Shown piece by piece: positions 21,580-32,689 of a DNA stretch of 64,000 bases. The notes beneath the pieces are model-generated. The model made no database searches. It saw only the letters and a program-made list of their open reading frames with translations, and was not told where the DNA came from. Every line of letters begins with the position of its first letter. Positions within the stretch are counted from its first letter, which is position 1. The position numbers and the translations under genes are program-made. This stretch comes from Prorocentrum cordatum (taxonomy: Eukaryota > Sar > Dinophyceae > Prorocentrales > Prorocentraceae), in assembly GCA_963575745.1 (NCBI GenBank), contig CAUYUJ010007236.1:428426-492425 (forward strand), given 5' to 3'.

Positions 21580-23934
21580 CTGCAGCGCGATCTGTTCCCG
21601 CTACCCTGTCCTGTTATAGATGCTTCGGATTTCACCGTGGAGGAGATGTTTGACCCAGGCGACCGGACCTCGCTGCAGTCTCGCTTGAGGGTGATTGTGA
21701 TGGCGATGAACTGGGGGGCCGGCCACCGCCACCTGAAGTTGGCCGACGTTTGCGGGCTGGAGCCGCATGCGGCCCAGCGCTCCGCTCTCCTCGGGATCGC
21801 GTGGCGCATCTACTCGAGTGTCGTGCCCGAGCCCGTCATGGCCGGGACCCTCTACTGGTCCGAGAAGCTGAAGGGCCGGGCCATCGCCTACCACGGCTCG
21901 GAGGTCTCCACGCCGAGCAGGATTACGCTCGAGCAGATCGAGGGCGGCCTGCCGCCGGTGGGGGTGGCCGCCTCCATCGAGGCCGCGGACCTCGCCACGG
22001 GCTTCGTGCGGGCTGCGCTGCTGGGCCCCGTCCTTGGTCCTCCTGCCGCCGGCGCAGAGGCGCCCCGCGCCCACCTCGACGCGCGTCTGGGCGACGTCGC
22101 AGGAGTGGGGGCCAGTGGTGAGCGCCTTGTTTGCTCGCGGGATCCCTTGATCACCGGGGCCTTCGGCGCGGCGAAGGTGCACGACGCGCCGGTCCGCTGC
22201 AGCGACGGCGAGGAGCGGCCGGTCCTTCGGCTCATCGTCAACCTGATCCCCGCGAACGCGTGCCAGCGCACCATCGCGGGGGACGCCCCCGTCATGCCGG
22301 CGATGGGGCAGCTGAACGGGCTGGTGCCGACGCCGGATGAGCAGCTGCTCTGGAGCGCCGCGGACCGCAAGGCGTTCTTCTACGTCTTCCGGGCGCGCCC
22401 GGCCAGGTGGCCCTACATGGCGCTGGGGCCTCCGGTGCCGCGGCGACCGGTGGGCGGCAGCGGCGACGGGCTGACTCGCATCGCCCTGTGGGTCATCGGC
22501 ATGGGCTGCATCAGCGCGGTCGGGGTGGCGACGCGCGTTCTCGGCAACATGCTGAGGCGGTCGGCCTCGGCCCCCCTCGGGCTGCCGCCTGCAGCCGAGG
22601 TGGTGCGCGCCCGCCGCCTGCCCGCGGAGGCCCAGGCAAGCGGGGTCGCGACGTGGTCCATCGACATCGACAACCTCGAGATCGCGGAGATCGTCTCGAG
22701 GGAGGAGGCCGTGAAGCTGAAGGGCAGCATCCCGGAGCTGCTGAGCCAGGCGTCGGCCTGCTACGAGCGGGCTAAGTCTCCCGGATCGCCGGGCAAGGAC
22801 GTCCACTGCGCCCAGCAGGTCTCCACCTTGGGGTACCTCGTGGACGGCCCGGCCGGGGTGCGCCGGCCGCTGCTGGGGTGCGTCACGGAGCTCACGAGCC
22901 TGACGCTGTGGTTCTTGGCGAAGAGGCGCCCGAGCAAGCGCCTGGCGCAGATCCTGCTGGGGCGCTGGGTCCGCGTGCAGTGCTACTGGAGGCCGCTCGC
23001 CGCCGCCTTCGTGAACGCCTGGAAGTGGCTCGCGTCGGGCCGGTCAGGCGGGCTCGCCACCCTGGGCCTCGCCGAGGACCTGCTGATGGCGGCCGCGCTC
23101 GCGCCGCTCAGCGTGGCGGACATGCGGCTGGCCGTCGACCACCTCGTGGCGGCGTCCGACGCCTCGGAAGCCGCGGGGGCGATCGCCTACTCCCAGGGGC
23201 TGTCGGACATGGGCCGCGCCCTTGGCGCCAGGGGCCCGCGGCCTCTCAACCCGGCCTGCGAGGAAGCCGTCGCGCTGATCTCCGTCTTCTCGGAAATCGA
23301 CGGCGCGCGCCGGGCCTTCGAGATCTTGGGGCCCGCCCCCGCGGCGCACCTCTCGTTTGAGGTGGGCGCCAAGGCCGTGCGCGTGGCTCGGCGGGCGTTC
23401 CCCAGCACCGTGCACCTGGGGGGCGTCACGGCTGCGGATCCGGCGCATCTGGCGCGCCTCCTGAGGGGCCACGGCCGCATCGCGAAGGTGATCGTGGTCG
23501 GGGGTCTCCCCTGCCAGGGCCACGCGGCCCTGAACGTGGACCGCAAAGGGGGCGCGGGCCCGAGGTCGCAGCTTGCGGGCCACATGTGGAGGCTCATCGA
23601 GGGGCTGAAGCGCGAGCTGCCCGAGCCCACGGTGGACTTCCTCGGGGAGAACGCGGCGCCCATGGCGGAGGACGAGGTTTTGGCCTTGAACAAGGTGTTC
23701 GGCCGAGTGCCGGTGTCCTTCGACGCCGCGGACCTGGGCAGGGTCCGCCGCCCGCGGCTGCATTGGCTGTCGTGGGACCTGCTGCCCTCCTTCGAGATGG
23801 CAGCCGAGATGAAGGCGACGGCGGATGGGGCCCGGCCGCGGGGTTGCCGGGTGCAGCTGGTGACGGAGCTGCCGCCCGTCTCGGAGTGGCTGCCGCGCGG
23901 GGCCTCCTGGCCCGGGGCCGCCGAAGGTGCTTGA
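21580..23934 (+). pseudogene. Reverse transcriptase / RNase H-like / C5-cytosine DNA methyltransferase polyprotein, 3' end cut off by an insertion
   Basis: First ATG at 21637; numbering from it gives 765 residues. RT: RLIVNLIPANACQRT (about 196-212), PDEQLLWSAADRKAFFYVFR (about 233-253) and the palm motif SIDIDNLEIAEI (about 341-352), where Asp-Asn stands for the second Asp of YxDD, as is usual in this dinoflagellate family (recalled). An RNase H-like strand AASDASEAAGAIAYS is near 505. The methyltransferase starts near 545: motif I SVFSEIDGARRAFEIL, motif IV GGLPCQG with the catalytic Cys near 624, motif VI FLGENAAP near 670, motif VIII-like RRPRLHWLSW near 704. The frame ends at TGA 23932-23934, created by one base in the left target duplication of the 15.5-kb insertion; the remaining methyltransferase resumes at 39471. 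Confidence 0.8.
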
Positions 23935-23935
23935 A
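23931..23935. repeat. Left target-site duplication TTGAA
   Basis: Pairs with TTTAA at 39471-39475, one mismatch. The 5-bp length is supported by reading frame: removing the element plus one 5-bp copy (15,540 bp, divisible by three) joins the methyltransferase frames, while other boundary choices that fit the sequence do not. Confidence 0.7.
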
Positions 23936-24095
23936 GGCTGGAGCTTCTCATGCTACTTAAGCTTAGCGCTGAGTACCTCAAGTAACTTAGGCTACTTACC
24001 GTTGCAAGTTAGTGCTACTTACTAAGTTACTTAGTAAGTTACTTAGGGTTTCATATATAAGTTACCTTTGTGCTTCTTATAAGTACCACTAACTT
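23936..24095. repeat. Left inverted end and subterminal TAAGTTACTTA repeats
   Basis: After the 13-bp end, 23949-24095 holds about eight overlapping words of the type CTACTTA, AAGTTACTTAG and AAGTAAC. The reverse-complement words recur at the right end (39216-39455), consistent with shared transposase-binding regions. Confidence 0.75.
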
Positions 24096-24170
24096 TTTTA
24101 AAGGGTGAGGGCGAGGAGGAGGGGGAAGGCGAGGGCGCGCGGCCAACTCAGCCGTTGTTCGCGGGCTTCT

Positions 24171-24533
24171 TCAGCGCAAGCGCGCCGCGTTCTTATCCTG
24201 CTTCTTCTTATCCTTCTTCTCCTTCTTCTCCTTCTTCTCCTTCTTCTCCTTCTGTTGCCTCTCCTCCTCGCGCCGCGTCGCCGCCTCCAGCGCCGCCGGC
24301 GCCGCGTCGCGCTCTTGGGGCGCGATCTCCAGCTCGCGCTCGGCCTCGTTCAGCCACTGGCCCAGGTCGCGGACCTGCTGCGGCAAGCCGCGGTCGATCG
24401 CCTAGGCGAGGAGGAGGCGGGGGGGCGGGGGGGGGCGGAGGAGGAGGAGGAGGGCGAGGAGGAGGAGGAGAAGGAGAAGGGGGGGCGACGAGGGAAAGGA
24501 GGAGCAGGGGAGAGGAGGAGGACGAGAGGAGGA

Positions 24534-24564
<31 letters not shown>

Positions 24565-24861
24565 GAGGAGGAGGAGGAGGGGGAATAGGAGGAGGACGTG
24601 GAGGACGAGGAGAAGGAGGAGAAGGAGGAGGGGAAGGGGAGGAGGAGGAGGATGAGAAGGAGGAGGAGGAGGAGGTGGGAAAAGGATAAGGAGAGGTCGA
24701 TGAGGGGAGGAGGAAGAGGATGAATAATAATAATAAGAAGAGAGCGATCGCTATCGCTGGATTGCAGGGGGGCGCGGGGCCTCCCGCACAGAGCGCCGCT
24801 GCGACAGCTCGGCCTGCTGCTCGCGGTGCCACGCGACAAGCGCGACCAGCTGACCCTCCAT
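24171..24861 (-). CDS. Small coiled-coil, Lys/Glu-rich protein in two exons
   Basis: Exon 1 starts at the ATG 24861-24859 and reads MEGQLVALVAWHREQQAELS with a further 16 or so residues (to about 24775). The next segment (about 24750-24402) is a long pyrimidine tract on the coding strand ending CCTAG at 24402, then exon 2 opens with AIDRGLPQQVRDLGQWLNEA, continues as a heptad-like ERELEIAPQERD helix and a KEKK repeat, and stops at 24171. The acceptor with a strong polypyrimidine tract is convincing; the donor is not fixed and may be GC rather than GT. One AGCGAT hairpin (near 24745) sits just inside the intron. Probable product of about 110 residues; function unknown. Confidence 0.5.
24405..24720. 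repeat. Purine tract (+ strand), inside the intron of the small coiled-coil gene
   Basis: Almost pure GGA/GAG/GGG on +, hence a CCT/TCC tract on the transcribed strand immediately upstream of the proposed CCTAG acceptor. Confidence 0.9.
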
Positions 24862-24884
24862 CGCAGCGGCCCGCGGGGCGCCCT

Positions 24885-25360
24885 GTCCTGCCCACCCCCC
24901 CTCGCCTCCTGCCACCATCGCCATCGCTATCGTGATCCCTCCCCTTTCTCCTCATCCTTCCCTCGTCGCCGTCCTCCTCCTACGCCTCCTTCTAAAGCGG
25001 TCGCCGCCGATCCGCCCAGGCGATCGCCATCGCCCCCGCCACTATTCAAGCGATCGCCACCGCTCCGCTCCATATCGCGCATATCTCCACATTCCTCCCC
25101 TCCCGTAAGCGGTCGCCTCCGATCCGCCCAAGCGATCCCCATCGCTCGCCCCTCACCCTCCTCCTCTTTCTCCTCTTCCCTCCTTCTCCCCCTCCTTCTT
25201 CTCCCCCCCCTCCTCCTCCTCCTCCTCGAGCGGTCGTCGCCGCTCGGCCCGAGCGATCCCCATCGCTCGATCCTCATCCTTCTCTCCCTCTCCTCCCCCC
25301 CCCCCGTCCCCTTCCCCATCCCCACCCCCCTCCCCCCCCTCCCCCCCCTTCCCCCGCCGC

Positions 25361-25392
<32 letters not shown>

Positions 25393-25510
25393 TTCTCAGA
25401 TCCCCCCTTCCACTTAAAGCGGTCGCCACCGCTCCGCCCAAGCGATCGCCATCGCTTCCCCCGCTCCCATCAGCCTCCTGCGCAACAACGGCGCGGCGCG
25501 CCCTACCTTT
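24885..25510. repeat. Pyrimidine-rich spacer with AGCGAT hairpins
   Basis: CCT/CCCC-rich throughout, with hairpin copies near 25000-25060, 25108, 25236, 25421 and 25440, including GCGGTCGCCGCCGAT and GCGGTCGCCACCGC forms. C runs at 25290-25390 and a T-rich run at 25508-25542. No gene. Confidence 0.8.
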
Positions 25511-25524
25511 TTTTTATTTTTTTT

Positions 25525-27671
25525 TTATTTTATTTTTTTTTTCCGGCAGCGGGCGCGCGCAATGGTGCATTCGCCCTTGCGCAAGCGCCGCGCCCGAACC
25601 GACGCCGTCAGGTCGGCGTCGGCAAGCTTGATCACGAGGAGCTCGTTGATCACGCGGCCAGTGCTAACGCCGCTCCCGCGCGCGTGGGTCCCGATCCCGC
25701 GCGCGACGATGTGCAAGTCGCCCGACATGGCGGCGCGCGCGTCCACGACGAAGCACTCGCCACCGCGCGAGCGAACGATCTCGCCTGCTTTGAATTGGGC
25801 CCCCTCCCAGCGCAGCGACGCCGCCGCGGAGACCTCGACTGCCCCGATCGCGGAGCGCAGCTCTGGCGAGTCAACCATCGGCGGCACCAGCGCGTTGCTA
25901 GACGGCCCCATGCCCCTGGGCATCCGCAACTGGTGCAGGACGGCGGCCCCGAAGACCGCGCGCTCGAAATTGGAGCAGCTCGTCGCGGACTCGGCGATGC
26001 CCTTCGCCGCCTTGTTGTGCCACTCAGTGACGAAGCAGTCGAGCTGCTTGGGCCCCTGGTCAGCGTTGTGGCGTTCGATTGCGACGGGTGGTGTTGGAGG
26101 GGGCGCCTTCAAACGCCCCCAGCTCAAACGCAACGCCCGCGGGGGGGGGGGGGAGGTGTGCTTTGGGGAGTTCCTGCGCCGCGCTGTGCAACACGTAGTG
26201 GTGCTTCGGCTTGACGAAGCGGGGGCCGCGCACCCGCTGGTGGAGGTCAAAATGGACCTCTGCCAGCGCGATGAACTCCTCCTTGGTTGGGGCGGGAAGC
26301 CCGCGCTTGGCCCGCAGGAATGCGTCCGCCATCAGGCAGCACGCGCGGCATGAATCGAGCTCGCGCCCGAGCGACGGAACGTCGGCGACGCGCTCCTCGG
26401 CGCGCGCCATCAGGATGTGCAACAGGGAGTTCAGCTCGCTTGCGCCCGATTTGAACGACTTCTTGCACGCGGTCTCGTGCCCAGTCGCGAACGCATGCCG
26501 CGTCGCCGACGAGCCGCCAGCGCACGACCAGCAGCGCGCGTACTTGCGCCCGCCGGCGAACGACATGCCAGCCTTCCTTTTGCACGCGCCCAGGAAAGCG
26601 AACACTTCCCAACCGATGATGCCATTGCTCCAGAGGTTGTGCATTGAGTCGTACATCAACGATGACGGTCGCACCGCGCTCCGCAGCTCGCGACCGTCAA
26701 GCAGCGCATTAGCGTGGTAGTTGAACCCGCTGGCGACCTCGAGCTTCTTGAACTCGGTCGCTGACAGGTGGCCAACCTGCGCGGCGAGCTCGTCCCAGAG
26801 CCCCCGCGCCTCGTCGTCCGACTGCGCGCCGAAACGCGCGAAGTCTTGGCAGCAAATGTCGAAGCAATAGTTGTCGACGTCGCCCGCGAGGCGGGCTCCT
26901 TTCCTGATGGCGTTCTTGCATCGCATGCACGGCCGCATCGCATGCACGGCCGCCAACCGCTGGCACCTTTCATGCTGAATACTCCCTTGTGGGCGTCCAC
27001 GTCCGCGAGGATCTAGCACTGGCGCGCCCGAATCAGCGCCGAGGTGCCGTCGGCCAAGGGCGCGCGCTCGCCAGCAGTGGCCAGCCTGCTTGGAGCGAGA
27101 AACATATTCCCCAGGATGGGGCCGAACGACGCAGCTGATGCCGCCGTTCACGCCGTTGGCGACCTTCGAGCGCAGGGCGCCACATGGAAGCCACAACCCT
27201 TTGCCAGTGTAGCATGTCGGAACCAAACTCCAGGAAGCTGAAGAATCTCATCCAGAATTTTCGGTCGTGCCGCGGCGCCAGCGCGTCGCCTGGCGTGATC
27301 TCGTCCAAGTATAACACCATTGTGAGCGGTATGCCACCTTCAACCGCCCGCTCGATAATCGCCGCGCATTCGGAGCTCTCTCGGCACACGTGCCGCAACA
27401 AGTTGCCGACATTACCGACGTGCCAGTTGAACGGGTTCTCAGCCTTGTCGGCCATTGGGAGCTCGATCGACGTGCCGACGGCGTCGTAAGCCTCGGCAAC
27501 GGCGGAACTGACCGCATTGCGAGTTATCGATGCAGCACGATCTGGGTCATCCGCGAACTGCTTCGCGAGGCGCACGAGTGCCCTGGCAGTGGTGCCTGGC
27601 AAGGCGATGAGCTCGCCCAATCGGCGACGCTTGGCGGCGCGCTCGCCTGGCGGCGCGGCCGAGGCAGCCAT
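25525..27671 (-). pseudogene. Transposase-like gene, frameshifted
   Basis: From the ATG at 27671 (MAASAAPPGERAAKRRRLGE) the protein contains PLTMVLYLDEITPGDALAPR and FWMRFFSFLEFGSDMLHWQR, then, across frame changes, CGALRSKVANGVNGGISC, ILADVDAHKGVFSMKGASGW with the zinc-like RPCMRCKN, YCFDICCQDFARFGA, SLMYDSMHNLWSNGIIGWEV and KPKHHYVLHSAAQELPK; a last shifted segment has LDCFVTEWHNKAAKGIAESA and FERAVFGAAVLHQLRM. The same motif order occurs in widespread dinoflagellate transposase-like proteins and, distantly, in the gene at 12.4-15.5 kb. Lesions: a frame change near 27120, an in-frame TAG at 27015-27013, a 17-bp tandem duplication at 26918-26951, and a frame change in the C tract near 26145. 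The last could be a small intron. Most likely the inactive transposase of the 15.5-kb element. Confidence 0.65.
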
Positions 27672-27739
27672 GCTGCGCGCGGGTGCGCGCCGATATCGAG
27701 CCGACGCTGCTCTGTGACTGACCATGCGCCCAGTCTCCC

Positions 27740-27998
27740 AGTCTCGAAAGCGATCGTCATCGCTGGCAACGCTTTCCGTCCTCCCCATCCCCCTCCGCCG
27801 TCTCAGCATCATCCTCATCATCATCATCCTACTTCTCGTTCCAACCACCGCTCATCACCCCGCCCCAAGCGATTGCCATCGCTGAACATGTTGATCCCCG
27901 CGCTGCTCCTCATCATAGCGATCGCCATCGCTGCCATCCCTCCCGCAGCGATCAGCATCGCTACCCTCCACCCCGCAGCGATCGTCATCGCTAGGTCA
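27740..27998. repeat. Cluster of AGCGAT-CGNN-ATCGCT hairpins
   Basis: Five or six copies within 260 bp, for example AGCGATCGTCATCGCT at 27749-27764 and further copies near 27869, 27917, 27947 and 27977. Loops differ (CGTC, TGCC, CGCC, CAGC) while the arms are kept. Confidence 0.9.
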
Positions 27999-28059
27999 CT
28001 CGCCCACCCGCTTCTGCCACCTCCACGACTGCACCACCCACATCCATCGATCGACATTG

Positions 28060-28810
28060 ATATCACCGTTTTGCTTGTACAAGCCACAGCCGCTGCGCGA
28101 TCAACGCGCAGTCGGTGGGAGAGGGGCAACGCGCGTCACCGCGCGCCTCGCCCGCACCTGGAGCGCGGCGCTGCGCAAATGCGCTGCGCCGCGCGGAAAT
28201 GATGTGCCGCGCGGCGGGTGGTCGCCGCGCGGAGATGATGTGCCGCGCGGCGGGTGGCAGGGGAGGCGCCTCACCCTCCTCTTGTGCATCATCCTCGTCG
28301 TTCCCCTCCGTCACGATGCGCCTCGCCCGCGCCGTGGCGCGGCGTGGCGCAAATGCGCTGCGCCGCGCGGAAAGGCATCCTTGCTGGGTGGCATTTGCGC
28401 AGCGAGGAACAAGGCACATGACCGGTGTACGCCAGCGGCGGCAGCTGCACTCTCTGGTTGCGCAAGCTCCAGCAGAATACAGCTGGGCGCCTGCAAGCAA
28501 ATATAAATCTCAACAGCTCACAATAACCCGGCCTGCGGCTGGACGAATACAGCTCAATAAAATAAAGCTGTCTGACTGCGCAAGCTCAGGCGTGGCGCCT
28601 GGATCAGACGGCAGGCTGCTGTGTCTCTGCCAAGGCTTGCGGCTGTGGTGCGCGCGGTGGTGGGCAGGGCGCGCCACCGCCCTCAATCCCCCCACCATGG
28701 CCATGGTGGGGAAAGACGCTAAGGCACCACGTGGCCGACAGCGCCGCTACCTGCAGCGACTCCTAGCGATGCGTGGCTGCGCTAAGGCCACGCCGATGAC
28801 GTCCAGACCA
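28060..28810. other. GC-rich spacer with local direct repeats
   Basis: GATGTGCCGCGCGGCGGGTGG occurs twice in 28201-28256, 35 bp apart, and GCGCAAATGCGCTGCGCCGC occurs near 28171 and 28347. 28460-28560 has related GAATACAGCT words. No gene was supported. Confidence 0.55.
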
Positions 28811-28813
28811 TGC

Positions 28814-31499
28814 CTACTTCATTGTCTGGATGCTCTTGCACATCGTGCTCACGAGCACGCCCTGTGCATTCGCCGTGTTGGCGATGTCGTTCACTTCGGT
28901 CGCCGTCCACGTGAACCTGGAGGGGTCCCAGCGCCTGGAGGCAATCTTCGAGCTCTCCCTTAGAATGGCCGACAACGTCTGCAACTTGTCGGTCGCGTTC
29001 TTCTTGATGGCATCGGGGAGCTTGCCGAAACCGTCGGATTCAATTGCTTTTTCCAGCCTCTGGTGCGGGATCATCAGCTTCGCCTGCAGGAGGGGAAGGA
29101 TGCCGAGCAGTGCTTGGGGGTGGGATGGGGGAGGATGGGGGGGGGGGGGTAAGAGGGTGATGAAAATCACCTGCGCCCGCGTCGCCAGGAGCATCTTGAC
29201 TGCCTTCTCCTCCTCCGCCTTCTTCAACGTGTCCATCCTCTCTTTGGCGCTCTCCCTCTTAGCCTTCTCGCGGGTCTTCCTCTCTTGGGCGGTCTCGTGC
29301 GACGGCGGCAGCTCGGGGGAGTCGCTGTCGGTGTTGCTGTCGCTGCCGCTGCTGGTGGGGACCGGCTTCTTGTGCTTCTTGTGAGAATTGCCCTTCTCAT
29401 GGGCGTCGGCGTCGCGGTGATTCTTCCCCTTAGTGCTGGCGGCTCTCTTCTTCTCAGCGGCCTTGCACTTGGCCATGCCCTTGCTGCTCGTGTGGATGGG
29501 CGTGTCTTTGGCGCGGCCCGCGCTGCTCTTATCAAGGCGCGTGGCCTTGCTGCTTGTGCCCTTGTCCTTGTGCTTGTCCTTGCAGCTTCTGCCCTTGTCC
29601 GCGTGCGCGGCCTTGTCTTTAGGGCGCTTCAGTTCTGCTCTGATCATCGCATCACTCGATAGCTTTGTGTTGCCGCCGTGCTTGCTGACCTTCGCATCGC
29701 CGTCCTTGCGATGCTTCTTATTTCTGCGCGTGGTACTGATGCGCTCAATGTCGTCATCGATACGCAGCTCGTCCTTGAGGGAGACCTTCTTGGTGCCGTC
29801 CTTGCGGCGATGCGCTGCCTTGATGGGTGGCGTCGGTGGCTCGTGACTCGAGCCGTTCTCTGATGAGCGATCCTGATCATCATCACTGCCGCTGCCGCTG
29901 GGCGACGCAGGTGAATCACTGATCACCTCGTCGCGTTCGCCGCCCTCCTCCTCCTCGCCGCCTTCGCACTCTTCCTCGCATTCCTCGAAGTCGGCGTTGT
30001 CGACATCGTCGGCCCCCTCGCTGCTCTCGCGGTCACCGCCCGCTGCAACGTCACCGCCGCTCTTGTCGACGCCCTTCGCGGACTCCTCCTGGACCTTTCT
30101 GCCCACTTGTTGCTCCCAGCGCTCTATTTCATGAATTTCAACGCGGTAGCACTTGCCCAGCACGGGGTGCTGAACCACGTCCGTGCACGTGGATTTGATG
30201 CGGCGGCACGGGAACCTTTGTTTCTTGTACCACGTCAATGGGTAATCGCCGCCTTTTCTGCCGCGCCGCTGCCCCTTCTCCGCGAGTGCCTGCAGCGTGA
30301 AGCCCAGGTGCTTCTGCAACTCAAACTTCTTCGCGCATTCCTGCAGGCCGCTCCAGACGGCCTTCCGCTCGTGATCATTGAAACGCAGCAGCCGCGCCTT
30401 CGTCGCACCCCACTCCTCGCAACGAGCGACTTGGACGCCGCGCGGCGAGCACAATTTGCACCTGAAGACCTGCCCCTTCTTCGTGACCCGTATGGGATAC
30501 GACGACATCACGTCGCACGGCTGGCCGCACCGATCGCAGTGGAACGTGTCGTCGAGAGCATCCAGGCCCAGCTCGCGCTGGTCGCTCAGGCGGCTCCTCC
30601 TCTGTGGGCTCGATAGCGCCGCGAAGCTCCCCACCGCGAACCTCTGTGGAGAGGAGCAGTCCTCGCCCCGCCCCGTCTTGCTGGGCGTAGCCGTCCCCGA
30701 ACTCGCAGCAGTCGAGTCCGCCTGCGGCGGTCGGACTGGCACCTTCTGGATCCACTTGCCGATGCCCGCGTAGCCAGCCATGGCCTTGCCCGCGGCCTTG
30801 GGCACAGGCGCTGCCGCACTCGCCACGGCTGCCTTGGTCACAGGCGCTGCAGCTTTGACCGACTTGGTCCTGAGGGGCACAAGCGCTGCCGCACTCGCCG
30901 ACTTGGCCCTGGGTGGCACAGGCGCTGCCGCGGCCGTCGCCTTGGCTGTGGCCTTCTTGGGCGGTGGCTTCGGCGCCGACATGGCTTTGCCCTTAGCCTT
31001 GCCCTTCGCCACGTGCTGGACCGCCGCATCTGCGGCCTTCGCCTTCTCCCTGGCCTTCTTCGGCGGCCGCGTCCCCTTCATGGGCGCGCTCGGCGTCGCC
31101 GTCGGTGGCGTCGCGGCGTCGCCCACGATGCTTGCAGCGGCCGCGGCGCCGCCCACGCTACCTGCGTCGACCGCGGCATCGCCCGCGCAACCTGCCGCCG
31201 CGGCGTCGCACGTCGCGCTGCCTGCCGCCGCGGCGTCGCCCGCGCTGCCTGCCGCCGCGGCGTCGCCCCCTTCGGCGTCGCCAACCGCTGCGTCGCCCCC
31301 CATCAGCGCCGCCCGTCGTGGCGCCGCCTCCCCCGGCGCCGCCCGCCGCGGCGTCGCTTGCCTGCCCGTTGCCCAAGCCGAGGTCGGCAATCATAGCAGC
31401 GTGCAAGCTATCATCGTTCGGCCCCGCGAGCTCCAGCGTCGCCCCGCTGTCGCAGTCGCTTTCGTCTTTGGCCTGGACGGCGCCCGTCGCGGCGGACAT
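28814..31499 (-). CDS. Large Ala/Lys-rich protein with a CxxC...CxxC zinc module and one 87-nt intron
   Basis: Best start is the ATG at 31499 (MSAATGAVQAKDESDCDSGA), in a frame that must shift near 31300-31390 to the main frame; alternatively the main frame starts at 31390. After an Ala-rich and Lys/Ala-rich region (to about 30750) comes a zinc-like module HCDRCGQPC...FRCKLC (about 30550-30440), then LRFNDHERKAVWSGLQECAK, FPCRRIKSTCTDVVQHPVLG, an acidic stretch, a long Lys/Ser-rich region with KHKDKG words, and a helical C terminus ending SKIASRRWDPSRFTWTATEV and MCKSIQTMK. An intron is visible at 29170-29084: CAG|GTGATTTTC ... CTCCTGCAG|GCG, 87 nt and therefore in frame. Possible nuclear, nucleic-acid-binding role by composition only. 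I do not recognise the family. Confidence 0.6.
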
Positions 31500-31639
31500 G
31501 GCGCGCGGGTCCCGAGAGCGGCGCGCGGCGCGCAAGCCCCGCGATGGGGGGGGGCGTTCTCGTCGCAAGGACGAGCACAAAGCTCGCCCGCTCGATCTGC
31601 AACAGCAATGGCGTCACATCAACAACCACGAGCGTTTAG

Positions 31640-31990
31640 AACAAGCGGTCAACATCGCTAAGTTACTTACCACGCCTAAGTATGATAAGTACGATAAGTT
31701 CCACACGGTGATATTTTTTTGCTGACGTGTTGTTATCTTGTGCTATCATATGTTATCCTTGGATTTCTGACACCATGGTCGCAACGTTTAACATGTTACC
31801 CTAAAATATAGCATGGCATCCTGTGTTTTCCTGGGTGTGTTATCTTACCAGATAGCATGTTATCGTTTAGGATAGCATGTTATCATATGTTATATTTTTG
31901 TTATCCTCGCACCCGAAATTCCAGGATAACAAAAGATATCACAATATAACACAACACCTAACAAACCATATAACATTGTGAGGAACTTAT
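31640..31990. other. AT-rich region with GTTATC / GATAGCATG repeats upstream of the minus-strand gene
   Basis: Contrasts sharply with its GC-rich surroundings. Holds GCATGTTATC several times, ATAACA words and, at 31657, TAAGTTACTTA like the element's ends. It lies just upstream of the ATG at 31499, so it could hold the promoter, or mark an older internal boundary. Confidence 0.5.
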
Positions 31991-32084
31991 GATACTTGCG
32001 GTATTTACCAGGGCCCTAGGTGCACTTACTCCGATCACCACCACCGCCATCCTGCAATCTCGCTCCCCCGACCTCATCATCATT

Positions 32085-32660
32085 CCCACGAGCGATCGCC
32101 ATCGCTTACGCTCGCAGGCGATCGTCATCGCCACACCATCCCCCTCAACATCACTCACCGTCGCCCCTCTCGAGCGATCGACATCGCTACATCCCCCATC
32201 CGCATCCCTCACCGCCGCCCCGCCCAAGCGATCGACATCGCTAGCCCAATTGACGGTCGCCGCTTACCCAAGCGATCGGCATCGCTACGCAATCCCCACC
32301 CAACATCCATCGTCACCCCCCCCCTCCCCCCCCAAGCGATCGGCATCGCTAGCCCAATTGGCGGTCATCGCCTACCCAAGCGATCGGCATCGCTACGCGC
32401 CCCCCACTCAACATCCATCGTCACCGCCCCCCCCCCCCCCCCCCCCCCAAGCGATCGACGTCGCTAATCCAAGCGATGGGCATTGTTGCCCCAAGCGATT
32501 GCCTTCGCTTACGCAACCGATCAACATCGCTACATCCCCCCCCCCACACCCCACCCCCCACCCCACCCCCCAAACATCCCGCGCCGCCGCTCCGACCAAG
32601 CGATCGACGTCGCTATCTCAAGCGATAGGCATCGCTAACCCACGCGCTCGACATCAAAGC
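32085..32660. repeat. Cluster of about 14 AGCGAT-type hairpins
   Basis: Copies about 20-60 bp apart, separated by C-rich or CATCC-type sequence. Loops include CGCC, CGTC, CGAC and CGGC. Several have one mismatch in an arm. No coding sequence. Confidence 0.92.
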
Positions 32661-32689
32661 GATCGTCACCTCTTCCCCTCGCGACGCCT

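Noticed and set aside
21637-23934. Functional stand-alone cytosine methyltransferase
   Set aside because: Motifs IX-X, needed to complete the SAM site, are missing from this frame and lie beyond the 15.5-kb insertion.
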